Made by a program: the position numbers and the translations under genes
Assembly: GCF_023159225.1 (NCBI RefSeq)
Contig: NC_063168.1
Coordinates: forward strand, 54,291,398-54,355,397
Length of the DNA: 64,000 nucleotides
Source: Perognathus longimembris pacificus
Lineage: Eukaryota; Chordata; Mammalia; Rodentia; Heteromyidae
Direction: 5' to 3'
In this document: in pieces, positions 45,181 through 56,710 of the stretch
How the letters are laid out: every line of letters starts with the position of its first letter
Numbering within the stretch: the stretch's first letter is position 1
Notes under the pieces: model-generated
The model's input: only the letters and a program-made list of their open reading frames with translations
Told to the model about the DNA's origin: nothing
Database searches by the model: none

Positions 45181-46548
45181 ACAAAATAATCTTTTGAGTT
45201 AAGAAGCCTGAGAGCAATTCCAAATCCTCTCTAATGACCTAACTGTAGTCTGTAGCTTAATATCAAAATGACAAAGTACAAGCTACTACCTTGTGCTTTT
45301 GTTCCAATTCAACACCTTTGGGCCACCTAACACACAGACAGTAAAGCATTGACAGAAACTTCACCTCTCTTCTTCCTCTTCCTTTTCCTTCCTCCCTCAC
45401 CTCTCTTCCCTTTTCCCTCTTTTTTCCTTTTAATTTTTCCTTTTCCTTTCTCTCTTTTCTTTTTCCTAACAGTGTTAGTCTGTGTTATGAGCACCTCAGA
45501 ACAGTGACTGACAGTGTAATAACAGAAAATTAAGGTCTTCAGATGTCACTAGGAAGCAGAGAAACAGGAAGCTAGAGGCACAAATGCACTATCATTTAAG
45601 AAACAGAGCTTGATCTATACTTGCCACTTTGTTGTTGTTGACCTGTACATTCAGGAAGCATTAAAGGTTACACTTACTACATTAGCCAAGTGATAAAGGG
45701 TCTTAGTGATGCAGTAGTGTAGTTGTTTAGTGCAAGGCCCATCAAGTTCTTCCTTTCTGAGATTCTCCTATCTTAAATCGACATGTCAATTAACATTCGC
45801 AGGCACAGGGCTCTTACCTGACAGAAAGTGTGTTACATGAGAGACCAGCTGCCAAGGACAGTGACTGGATTTATTTGTTGGAGTTTTCCTTTTTTATGGA
45901 TGTTTTCCCTGAGATGGAGAGAAAGAAACATGACCACAATTTACAGCATCTTTTCCATTCTGAGAAACCTTTCAACAATCTCCGACTCCTGTAGGTGCTA
46001 TACAGAAACATTTTCTGGCTTTTTGTCTTCATGTATCATCATTTCCTCTCAGAACACATGCTCTCCCTGCACTTGGTTCCTTTCTTATCTCTGCAGTACA
46101 TGTGCAAGGTTGGACAATGACTGGCAGAGCTCATCTGTGGGATTCTAGGCTGTTTGATTTCTCTTTTGCTTGATTTTCGATTTTTAATTTGATCCTATTT
46201 GCCTTGTGAGATGTGGCCTTTGGAGGAAAGTGGGCCTCATAGCCAAGAATCTCACTATTCTGGAGGCCCAGAAGGACTAGAAGCTCTGCCTCCTCTATGT
46301 CTAAAACATTTCTACTCAGGTCCATACTCCCACAGTGTGGCTGCAAGTACTATGACAGTCAGTGGTATGACAGAAATGAAAGAAGTTTCGCATATACATG
46401 ATTCTCCATTAGGTTTATATTTCTTTATGTTCCTATAGGTTTTTTTATGTTGTATTGTTTCTGTCCCCATTTAATTTGAATACAATAGTAGAAGTGGGAT
46501 TGTGTAAATATTCTCAAATTTCTTCTTCCTCTTTTTTCTCTTCTTTTT
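45181..46548. other. Intergenic DNA, no gene seen
   Basis: Contains a CT-rich tract (45360-45470) and single-copy DNA. The longest frame (45828-46148, plus, 106 residues) has no recognisable features. Confidence 0.5.
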
Positions 46549-46739
46549 GGTGTCAGTCCTGGGGCTTGAGGGCCTGGGTGCTGTCCCTAAGCTTTTTTGC
46601 TCAAGGCTAGTGCCACATAAGCCACATCTCCATTTTTGGCTTTTTTGGTGATTAATTGGAGATAGATTTTTCCTACTGGGCTGACTTTGAACCTTGATCC
46701 TCAGATTTTAGCTAGGATTACAGGTTTGAGCTACGGTTC
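46549..46739 (-). mobile_element. B1-like + Geo-type SINE with deletions
   Basis: GGTGTCAGTCCTGGGGCTTG, AAGCTTTTTTGCTCAAGGCT, GTGATTAATTGGAGATAGAT, GCTAGGATTACAGGTTTGAG. Two internal gaps compared with full copies. Confidence 0.85.
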
Positions 46740-47364
46740 AACAAACCCAAAGCAAGCATCAACTAAATGTCAATCACAAGAAAAAGAAAAATGAATCAAT
46801 TCCTGCCAATTTTCTTCATACATTTTCTTGTTCATTTGTTGTCATTCACTCAGTCAACATATATTGATTGAGTACCTACTTTTTGCCATCCGTGATTGGA
46901 AACAAGGGAGAGAACATTAAACAAAAATAGCCTTTTCTGCTATAAAACTCTACAAGGGGGCAGATAAACAATAAACAAGCACACTTGATGCCATGTTCTG
47001 AGAAGTGCTGTGGAGAAAAACACTATATTTTAAGCAGAAAAAAAAGAATAACTAGCTGTAGTTCCCATTTTGCCCGGAACATATTGCTTCCAATGTCTAC
47101 AAAAATTCAGTATCCTACACTGCCTTACAAAACTAATCTCTCATGTCTGTCATGTGTATACTTAGGTTAAAGGAAGTATTTGTGGTTGGCCTGAAAATAA
47201 AATTTGGCAGGGTATCTTATCTCTTTATCTGACAATCCTAACATCCTACTGTCTGTCCCCAGCTGGAAACATTTCATCTCTCTTAAGTACCACCATGCCA
47301 TCCTCTTCTTCTCTTCAGGCATCGTGGCTCCCTTGTAGACTTAAAATTACACACAGAGATTTTT

Positions 47365-47586
47365 CTTTTTTGGCTGGTCCTAGGGCTTGAATTCCCTGGG
47401 TGTTGTATTCAAGGCTAGTGCTCTACTACTTGAGCCACAGCATCACATCTGGCTTTTTTTCTGAGTAGTTTATTGGAGATGGCAGCCTTACAGACTTTCC
47501 TGCCTACGCTAACTCAAATCTTGATCCTCAAATCTCAGCCTCCTGAATAGCTAGGATTATAGGCATGAGCCACTGACACCTGGTTT
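47365..47586 (-). mobile_element. B1-like + Geo-type SINE
   Basis: GGCTGGTCCTAGGGCTTGAA, CTCTACTACTTGAGCCACAG, AATCTCAGCCTCCTGAATAG, GGCATGAGCCACTGACACCT. GAGATTTTT near 47356 and 47592 is a probable TSD core. Confidence 0.88.
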
Positions 47587-47589
47587 ACA

Positions 47590-48563
47590 TGGAGATTTTT
47601 ATCATGTCTCCTCTATTGAAGCATGTTGGAGTCAAACCTCACCTTGTCAATCTCTTTGTCTTCATAAGATATAGCAGAGAACTGGTACCTGTTTAGTAGG
47701 TGCATCTGTATTTGTTTAACAGATGCACAGGACATTGATATCTTTCAAATGAGAACATTTGCTGAATGGGCAAGTCCTTCAGGGTCATAGCCTTTTACCT
47801 GAGAGCAGCACTATCTGCTGCCTAAAGTTTGTGTTTCACAAAACACTATGTAGACCCTGAAGTCTCTTGATTATCTTCTCCAACATTCTTTTCTGTTCGA
47901 ATGTGCAGTATAACAATAACATGTTGAGGGTACTCTTGCTCAGAGGCACATGAACACAGCTGCTGACTGCTATATATCCATTTGGAAAACTCACTCCCCA
48001 ATGCAGATATAACTGGATAGATATCCCAGTGCTTTGTGATGAATCTGAGTCCGCAGCATAGTATCTCTAAGACTTTGATCTTGTTGGAATTACTCCAAAC
48101 TTTCCCAGATTTGCTGGCATTCCCTCTCTTCTATCTTTACCCAATCATCTGTCAGCCAAAAGAGACCAGGTGTTTCTATTAATAGGCATACCATTCAACT
48201 TTTTTTGTGTGTATGATATCTTTATAACTTTCAGTCATATGTCATTCACTCCACAATTCTTATCCTCCCAGGGAGTGAAGCAAACCTTAGGGAGACTGGG
48301 CAGGCTGGATCAGCTCTCTACCCAGTTGTTCTGCAAAGATTCCCGGGGCAGCTTCCTCTGGGCTGTGCTATCTATCTGTCTATCACTGAACTATTGGTTC
48401 TGAGTCACAGAAATTTGTTAGGATCTATCATCCTCTGATGCCTTTCTTCACACCCTCCCCCTCATTTGCAGTGTTTATCTTTTAGTTGTTTTTAGGGCAT
48501 TCCTTGAAGGAAGAGAAAGTAAGCATAAATATTTGTTTGTTTGTTTTTATCTTGTAGAATCCT
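47590..48563. other. Intergenic DNA, no gene seen
   Basis: Single-copy sequence with no repeat that I recognise and no frame of note. Confidence 0.5.
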
Positions 48564-48572
48564 CAGTTCAAT

Positions 48573-48780
48573 TTTTTTTTTTTTTTTTTTGCCAGTCCTG
48601 GGGCTTGGACTCAGGGCCTGAGCACGGTTCCTGGCTTCTTTTTGCTCAAGGCTAGCACTCTGCCACTTGAGCCACAGCGCCACTTCTGGCAGTTTTCTAT
48701 ATATGTGGTGCTGGGGAATTGAACCCAGGGCTTCATGTATGTGAGGCAAGCACTCTTCCCACTAGGCCATATTCCCAGCC
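48573..48780 (-). mobile_element. IDL-Geo-type SINE, first of a tandem pair
   Basis: GCCAGTCCTGGGGCTTGGAC to AGGCCATATTCCCAGCCC with about 19 T on the tail side. The 9-base sequence CAGTTCAAT lies at 48564-48572 and again at 48782-48790. Confidence 0.93.
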
Positions 48781-48804
48781 CCAGTTCAATCATTTTTATT
48801 TCTT

Positions 48805-49010
48805 CTTTTTTTTTTTTTTGGCCAGTCCTGGGGCTTGGACTCAGGGCCTGAGCACTGTCCCTGGCTTCTTTTTGCTCAAGGCTAGCACTCTGCCACTTGA
48901 GCCACAGCGCCACTTCTGGCCATTTTCTGTATATGTGGTGCTGGGGAATTGAACCCAGGGCCTCATGTATACGAGGCAAGCACTCTTGCCACTAGGCCAT
49001 ATCTCCAGCC
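48805..49010 (-). mobile_element. IDL-Geo-type SINE (young subtype), second of a tandem pair
   Basis: GGCCAGTCCTGGGGCTTGGA to AGGCCATATCTCCAGCC. A long exact direct repeat of 24 bases (beginning CCAGTTCAATC) lies at 48781-48804 and 49011-49034. Confidence 0.93.
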
Positions 49011-49049
49011 CCAGTTCAATCATTTTTATTTCTTATTTTTCATCTTTTA

Positions 49050-49162
49050 ATTTGTTTGGAGGCAGGTTCTCACAGTGTAGCCCAAGCTGACCTTAACCTT
49101 GGAGTCTTCTCATTCTGCTTGCCAAATACTGGGATTCTAGGTGTGAGTCACCACACCCAACC
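49050..49162 (-). mobile_element. Old B1-like monomer
   Basis: GGAGGCAGGTTCTCACAGTG, TAGCCCAAGCTGACCTTAAC, ACTGGGATTCTAGGTGTGAG and TCACCACACCCAACC are a reversed B1/PB1-type unit. Confidence 0.8.
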
Positions 49163-50789
49163 GGAGTGCAATCTTAAGTGTTCGTACAAGATTCTTCCCC
49201 CCTAAAACAATTCTTAGCTAATCTAGTCTAGTCATTAAATCTTCACTTCTTGGTAGTAATGACACTTTCTTTTAGGAAACCACTACACGTGAATCATGTA
49301 ATGTTCAGGCTATGTTGTGGCTTACAGATTCCAGTTTGAAGGACCAATCCTGTGTGTCTTTCCCAACTCTGCCACACTGGTAGCATTACATTGGCCTTGA
49401 CAAAAGTATTTATACAATGGAAATTGGCAAATAGTACAAATCTTCCCCCAGCAGATCTCTGAACATATTCTGTGAGAAGATTTTTAATGTGGGACTAGGA
49501 TTTCTTAGTATTTCCCCCACCTCAGGTCCTCAGTCCCTCCCACTAGCCCCTAGCTCTACCCATATCTGAACTCCCTGCCCTAGAGCTATAATGGGCCACT
49601 CCCACTCACCATTTAGACCTACCTACTTCCTCTTTAGCCCCAGAGCTATATAAGCCACCACCTGAATAAGGTGCAGACTCCATAAGCCAACTTGCTACCT
49701 CTCCCGTGGGAGATATGGCCCCACTAATAAAACACCTTATAAGCCTTCTTCACTTGTCTGTGACTATCTCCTCATGGTCCCCTGGGATGGCTGGGATAAA
49801 CTTTTCCAGTAATACTTCTGTGTGCATTATACTTTAGTGGTATCAGCTTCATGGAAGATTTCCTTTAAAGTCAGAGCAGGGTCTGAGAGAATGTGGTAAG
49901 ACTCAGGACAGAGATTTTCATTGCAGAAAATCAGATAAGTAAAGGCCCAGAGCTCAGCAAATTTCAAGGGAGCTGTTAGTAAGATCCATTATAAAGAGGT
50001 TTCTCTAAATGGGAGTGGGAGAAAGTGCCAAAACCAACTTGGCTGAAGGTTTGAAGAGGACGAGCAGGGATAGTGCTTGATGCAGAAGCAGAAAGGTTGT
50101 CTTTTCTTCCTAGGAGAAGCTGACCTTGTTGGAGCTGGGGAGAATCATTTAGTTCACCCTCTTCCTCCCCCCAACAGGGACCTGACACATATGCGCAACT
50201 ACCAGTAACAGCAGCAATGCAAACACCTGCTGGTCCTGCTAATTACCACATGCCCTCCAGGAAGCAGGCATTCGTTTAACACCTGGGCAGAGAGGTAGCT
50301 GATTCTCTTAGAATGAGAGAATGTTGGCTTTGCAGTCATTGCAGATTGCTGGGTCATTAATCAGGGAAGCAGGGCCAGAGAGAATCCTTTACCTTCGATT
50401 AGTGGGTGTTTGCTACAAAAAAGAACACAAACAGATTTTCTTTGCTTTCCTGTAGCAGAGAACATTGACACCTCAGAAGAGCCTGATGTGAACTCATTTG
50501 TATTTAGGTAAAATTTGTTGCCCAAAACATCAATGAAAGGTGTACTCCCCAGGCTACCTCTGCTGTAAATGACTACTGCTTCTATATAGGGTCAGACTGT
50601 GAAGCCATTTATTTTAAATGCAGGCACTTTGCTAATGTGAGCAATGTCACCACTGTTAAAAGACTTCTGGAGAACACTATTTAACAGTTTCCCTTTTCTT
50701 TTTACTGTGCCTAGTGGCTTCCCCCCCACCCCCCACCCCCCTTTCCAACTTACTTATTGTTGGAGGAATAACCATAGCAACATTTTCTT

Positions 50790-50950
50790 TAGAGTGTCTC
50801 CCCAGGTCCTGTGCCAGGCAATGTGGTAAGAGCTCCATAAAAGTGATCTTATTTAATTCGTATAATAATAACTCTACGAGGGAGGCAGTGTTTCTCATCT
50901 CTCTAGCCATTAGCCTCAATTCACAGATGAGGAACAGAATAGTTACGATA
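50790..50950 (-). mobile_element. MIR-like fragment
   Basis: GTGCCAGGCAATGTGGTAAG, ATCTTATTTAATTCGTATAA, CTACGAGGGAGGCAGTGTTT and TTCACAGATGAGGAACAG, the reversed MIR core in order. Confidence 0.75.
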
Positions 50951-52039
50951 TTTGGCTGAAGTCTTGCTTTTCCCTGCTTGTCTGGCCCATCTGACCCTCT
51001 TTGATGCTTCTGAGGAAAGAAGCGGGAGCTTTAGAATAGGGTATTTTGAACACTTCTTAGTTTGACTCACTATCACACCTTGAGTTCTTTCATCATTTAA
51101 CCGACTGTGATCAGGGTCTTCTCTGGGTCAAGGGTGGGGTATGTGCTTTGTAGGAATACAGCTAATGATCTTTGCCTGAAACAAATGTTCATTGTCGGCC
51201 TGTACAACCAGAATCACACTAAGACCCGTTTGATGTTTGAGGTTAAATGCAGTCATTGTGTTTCTGGTTCCATGCATACATTTCCTTATTGATATTATTG
51301 TGTGCTGTGTTGCAAATGTGAGCACCTTTCTATTTATCTGTCCTGCAGATGTTTAAAAGGTGTTTTTTTTTGTTGTTGTTGTTACTTTAGGGTAAAGAAA
51401 AGAATGAGAAAGTCTGTGACTTCTATTCATAAGCCTAAACCCAATTTCTACTTTTGAGGTAAGGTAAAAAGAAGTGTATGTCACCCATGTACCATATCCA
51501 GAAAACAAAAAAGCAATAGCCATCCCCCCTCCTACAAACAATTAATCTTCTTTTATCTCTACTACAGACATAACCTCAACAGGACCTTGGTTGTTTATCT
51601 CCTGCTGTTTGAGGAGATAACTAGAGTCAAGATTTTCCCAAAGCAAATGCTAATCATATAACTTCTATCCATACCTTTAAAAATCAACCTGAAGTCATTG
51701 CGGGAGGGAAAATTGGGGATTCATTGAAACCTCTTTGTATTCACTAGGGTTGAAGAGATTGAAAAATCAAAGACAAATTGCTACTGAGTTGTACTTCCTA
51801 AATGCGAGCTCAGACCTCCGGCATTAGAAGGACATGGGCTGCCTGCTTATTCACAGTGTAAGTTTCCTGATCTTGGTTAAGCCCATTGAACCAAAATCTT
51901 TGCTTTTTAGGGGATCTCAGAAAAATCAGATCTTTACAAAGTTCTTCTGGTGACATATCCTACACCTCCATTAAAATTTGAAGAGCTACTAGAATGGTGG
52001 AAAAGGCCTCATTGTTGTTGTCTTATAGACATGAAGCTG

Positions 52040-52150
52040 TTTCTGTATTTCATAGTGTGATCTTGGACAAAATGTTTAACTTCTTGGTGTTCTAGCTTCC
52101 TCCTCTGTAAAATGAAAACAGTACACTTCCTTTATAAAGGGAACTATGTG
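52040..52150 (+). mobile_element. MIR-like fragment
   Basis: GTGTGATCTTGGACAAAATG, TTTAACTTCTTGGTGTTCTA, TTCCTCCTCTGTAAAATGAA: the sense MIR core. Confidence 0.7.
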
Positions 52151-52366
52151 GTAAACATAGTTCTCATTATCACAGCTCATGAATTATGGTGGCAAAACAA
52201 CCTCTCTTGACATGGACAGAACTGAGAGTTTTTTAAGAAATCATTTGCACCTTGCCTTAAATTTTCAAGGAGGTAAGGGATGGGGTGGTCTTGGAAGCAG
52301 AAGGAAGAAATTGATGGAGTGGAAAGAAAATTCTGATCAGTTGTGGCTTGAGGGAGCACTGTCGTC

Positions 52367-52500
52367 TAGAGCGGTATTCCTAAGCCTCAGACACCATTAG
52401 ACACCTGTAGTGCTCATTGTACATAGACTGAAAGTCAACATCAAGATTGTCAAATCATACCCCTGAGTCAGAGAACCAGAATCTCTGTATAAACTATGCT
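52367..52500. mobile_element. Possible MER5-like DNA transposon remnant
   Basis: AGAGCGGTATTCCTAAGCCT and CCTGAGTCAGAGAACCAGAA resemble hAT-Charlie MER5 ends and centre. Weak. Confidence 0.35.
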
Positions 52501-52515
52501 TGTAAATGGACTCTT

Positions 52516-52704
52516 TTTTTTTTTTTTTGGCCAGTCCTGGGCCTTGGACTCAGGGCCTGAGCACTGTCCCTGGCTTCTTCCCGCTCAAGGCTAGCACTCT
52601 GCCACTTCTGGCCGTTTTCTGCATATGTGGTGCCGGGGAATCGAACCTAGGGCCTCGTGTATCCGAGGCAGGCACTCTTGCCACTAGGCTATATCCCCAG
52701 CCCC
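52516..52704 (-). mobile_element. IDL-Geo-type SINE with small internal deletion
   Basis: GGCCAGTCCTGGGCCTTGGA to AGGCTATATCCCCAGCCCC. Missing about 14 bases between CTCTGCCACTT and CTGGCCG. A 15-base TSD (TGTAAATGGACTCTT) lies at 52501-52515 and 52705-52719. Confidence 0.95.
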
Positions 52705-52719
52705 TGTAAATGGACTCTT

Positions 52720-55519
52720 AGGAAGTGTAATTGAAGTGAGGCATAGTCCAGAGAACGTAAGTGTCTTATCTTTATGATGTTAGATCAATCTTTCCTTTTT
52801 TTTCTAATCCAGATGCTGAATCCAGGGACTTTGACTTCAACACGTGAGGAGAATAACAGTAAGAATGATAACAATTAGTAATTGTAATAGCTAACTATTA
52901 TTGAGCCAGACATTTAGCAAATTGTCTGGCTCACAGCAATAGTGAAAAATATTATTACTGTAATGATATGCATTTTATGTAGAAAAGACAGAACTGTTAA
53001 ATGCAGATCAGAACTGGGGATCCCATCTTCTAACCAGGAGGGCCTACTATATCTCTACTCAAGCAAAGGACAGGGGAATGTGAAAGGGACATAGCACAAC
53101 AGACTCACCAGCTTGCATTTCTGAAGTTAAGAAGAGGGTTTTACCAAGTGAGGAGGAAGGGATAGTGTTCCCATTTCACTGTACTTCATTGAGTTTGCTA
53201 TTGGACTCATAGGGTTACCTAACACAGCCTTTGGTCTCAATGAATGGCAGTGAGCTAAGAGAAACTTGTCTTCAACACTCAGTGTATACTTATGTCCAGA
53301 AATAAAAGGATGTTCCTGCTTGGAATACCCAAGGTTTGTTTGTCAGGTTTTTGAGGCTATTTTTTTTTCTTTTCTCCTCTCCCTCTCCAGGGCCGAAGTC
53401 TTCGTTTTATAATGACCATGAAAGCTGTTCCTAGATGTAGCTGATTTCTTTGGCACTGAATTTAATAGTAATGATATAGATGAGACAGATGAAATTATTA
53501 AATGCAAACAATCTTATGAGCCTTAAAAGTTTGTTACAGTTTAACCTCCATCTGTTTGTTCCTCACTTTTGGTCATTTCTACTCTGTTAGAATACACAGG
53601 CCAGTCAGAACTAAAAAGGCTGCAGGGTTTGGACTACATCAGTTTCCAGAATTCATTGGAGTGAATATTTAAGAGAATAGCACAGGTCTCTCATTTCAAA
53701 TATTAATACTTCTGACTCAAAAAGTAATATCTCAGGGCATTTTTCAGCAATGCGATCTTATTTCCAGGCACTCTAATACAGCTAATTGGAGCCCTCAGGC
53801 TTTATTTTTGTTTTTCTCTGAGGAATGGAACCCTGTGAAGTGTTTGTATTATAATTCTAAAGCTGACCCTTGTCTGAAAACAGATGTGAGAAGAGAACTT
53901 AATCAAAAGTGAGAAGCAACGACTATAGCTGAGAATAAATATTTATTTTCATATGTAAAGGCCGTCTATCTAGTGGCTTTCGATAATAATTTATCAAGGA
54001 ATGAGAAGTCAAATGCAGAAAAGTTATTACTAACCCACCACTAAAAGGAGGTGTGCATTGGGCAATTTCAGTTGTAGGTTTTTGCCTGGCCAAACTGGTA
54101 ATCAGTAGCAGGTATTTGCAACAGAGATCGGCAAGATTTTCTGTGGTCCAGGAATAGGGCCAGATTCCTATTCCAAAGGAGGAGTAAGTCTGTATTATCA
54201 GTCCTACGATCCCCATGTGTTTGTATCATCTCATGCAAGGACACTACATGGCCACCAATAAAGACAGCCAAGTTTCGAAGGCTTTAATAAATGGTAAAAT
54301 TGAAAGATTTAATTCAGCTTTTAGCCAAGAAATCCAGCTAACTGTAATCTTGCAATGCATTCCATGTGCCAACTAAACACCAAAGTTGCTAGTTAATGAG
54401 TACTTTGTTTACATTCCAAACCAATAAACTAATTCTTTGCCTTAATTGGTGTTGTAAGTCATTCACTGTCATATATGAATGGGACAATTTAAGATTGTGC
54501 AATACTTGAAGAGTAATATAAGGGGAAGGTATGAGTTTTAGGTGACACACACAATTTACCTGAAATCCTGTTATGTCTGGATAGCTTAGCCTTTCTGTCA
54601 AAGTCTGATAGAGCATGCAGAGAGACAGGAAATGATTTTCCTGGCTTGCCATTTGCTAATAATATTACCTTGGGCAAGCAAAGCCATGTCCAAGTGTCCA
54701 GGTACCCTAATTTTTGTCAGATGGATCCTTAGTATTACCAACTTCAGTGATGTTTGCAGCATTAAATGAGATCACTCACAGCTAGTGCCTAACACAGAGT
54801 GACTATTCAGTATTGTGTAATATTAAACAAAAATTTAAACTCTGCCCTTGGTTAAGTCTTGCTGTGTCTCTAATTATCTCATAAAATAGAGACTGCTGGA
54901 CTATCTAATGAAATTTAATCAGTGAATATTTGAATTTTAGAGTAGACACATTGAAAACATTTATTTATTTTCTTTAAATCATTGCACAAAAGATTTTTAT
55001 AGAATAAACATGTTTTATACACTAATTCAGGAATCACTGGAATACCAATAATAAATATATTAAGGGCACATAATTTCTTTTTTATAAAACCTTTGTATTT
55101 TAAGTCATCATTCTGGAATAAACATTTGCCTAAAGTCATATAGAGATAGTACTAAATGAATGTAGTTTCATTTGGTTTTCTTAAACATACTCATTTCTAA
55201 CATTATTTTATATGCTAATAGGCTTTGGTAATTTGAAAAGTTATCTTAATGGCGATCTCTCTGTCATAATTAATATGTATTTCAAACTACCTGGACTTGT
55301 ACATATTAAGTTACATACATTTATATTGACCATTTTCACTTTGCTTTTCAATTTCTGCGTGGTGGAATGTTGTTAGGCCTCGGGGAAGTACATCTACTTG
55401 CAGTTTGGTGCATTCTCCCTTAGAGAAAGAGAAGAGGTAATGTCAATGTGCCTGTGGACAGATGGCTACTTAGTTGGCAAAATGTTGGATCCATTAGGGT
55501 AAGATAATTATCCTCAGGG
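52720..55519. other. Repeat-poor intergenic block
   Basis: No gene. From 53390 to 54450 I see no repeat at all; it is listed as a candidate conserved element. A possible MIR piece lies at 54710-54830. Confidence 0.5.
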
Positions 55520-55757
55520 TTTTCCTTTTTTGGCTGGTCCTGCAGCTTGAACTCAGGATCTGGGTGCTGTTCCTGAGCTTTTGTGCTCAAGGCTAGTGCT
55601 ATATCACTTTGAACCACAGCTCCATTTCTGGTTTTCTTGGTAGTTAATTGGGGATAAAAGTCTCACAGACTTTCCTGCCAAGGCTGGCTTTGAACTTGAA
55701 TCCTCAGAGCTTAGCCCTTTGAGGATCTAGGATTACAGGTATGAGCCAACCGGTCTG
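55520..55757 (-). mobile_element. B1-like + Geo-type SINE
   Basis: GGCTGGTCCTGCAGCTTGAA, TGAGCTTTTGTGCTCAAGGC, TAGTTAATTGGGGATAAAAG, AGGCTGGCTTTGAACTTGAA, AGGATTACAGGTATGAGCCA. Confidence 0.9.
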
Positions 55758-55972
55758 AGTTTTGCAGATCCTAACATCTGCCTTGCTAAGATAAATATAA
55801 AAGCTGTAGCTGAGGAAAGTATTTAGATAAGAAAGCTTGAAATGGAGGGAACAACAGACTCTTCAGGTGTATCTATCTTACCAATGTAAGGAAATGTATG
55901 GTTAATGTTTGTCTGCATAACCATGACTAACTAGCTTATTAGGCTTCAAAATTCCACTTTTGTGAATTTATA

Positions 55973-56150
55973 GTAGCCCCTTGATATCCACGGGCATATG
56001 ATTCCAAGGAGACCCCCACAAATATAGTGTCCCATGGGGGCTTAATTGGTTTTCTCTTAACATCATAAATTGGGTGAACAATGAAAAATAGATTATCTTC
56101 CTTTGTAGTCCTTAGCTGGCCTGTTGAATGGTAACTCCTTTGTATAATTA
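55973..56150. mobile_element. Possible Tigger-like DNA transposon end
   Basis: TAGTAGCCCCTTGATATCCA, CGGGCATATGATTCCAAGGA and GACCCCCACAAATATAG resemble the end of TcMar-Tigger type elements. AAATCTATGGATAAAATAGG near 56751 could be the other end, with a SINE between. Weak. Confidence 0.35.
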
Positions 56151-56480
56151 CTTATAGATGATAGAAATATAATTTGAAAAAACAGATATGTCATCTTTCA
56201 ACAAACCTCAGACTTTTATTTTAAATTAAGTACATTAACTTTTCCCTGGCTTTTTGAGCACATTTGCTTTCAGGGAGTTAGATTTTCATATAAATTAAGG
56301 GCAGAGAAAATACAGGTCACATAATCATTTAAATACCACATAATATGGAACTGACTGAGAGTTTCTCCATGACTGAGCTGTGCAATGTGTATATGGAAAT
56401 TTAAAATGCTTGTTTTGAAATTTCTTTTAATATATTTATTTGTTACTATTTTGAGTGATTATTTTATTATTATTACTATT

Positions 56481-56710
56481 ATTTTGTGCTGACATTGGGG
56501 CTTGAACTCAGGACCCGGGCACTGTCTCTTAGCTTTTCTGTTCAAAGCTGGCACTCTACCACTTGAGCCACAGCTCCACTTCTGGCTTTTCACTGGGTAG
56601 TTGGAGTTAGGAATCTCACAGACGTACCTGACACTTGCTTCAAACCATGCTTATCAAGTCTCAGCCCCCTGAGTATCTAGAATTATAGGCATGTGCCACC
56701 AGCTCCCAAT
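56481..56710 (-). mobile_element. B1-like + Geo-type SINE
   Basis: GACATTGGGGCTTGAACTCA, GCACTCTACCACTTGAGCCA, CAAGTCTCAGCCCCCTGAGT, GGCATGTGCCACCAGCTCCC. TTATTATTATT-type sequence on both sides suggests the target. Confidence 0.88.

Larger units (their letters stand above)
49170..52500. other. Repeat-poor intergenic block
   Basis: No gene. MIR-like pieces lie at 50790-50950 and 52040-52150 and a possible MER5-like piece at 52367-52500. The part 49900-50650 has no recognisable repeat and is listed as a candidate conserved element. Confidence 0.5.

Noticed and set aside
45828..46438. Open frames of 79 and 106 codons, considered as a possible exon or processed pseudogene
   Set aside because: No recognisable protein family, no poly(A) tail or TSD, and no convincing splice signals.
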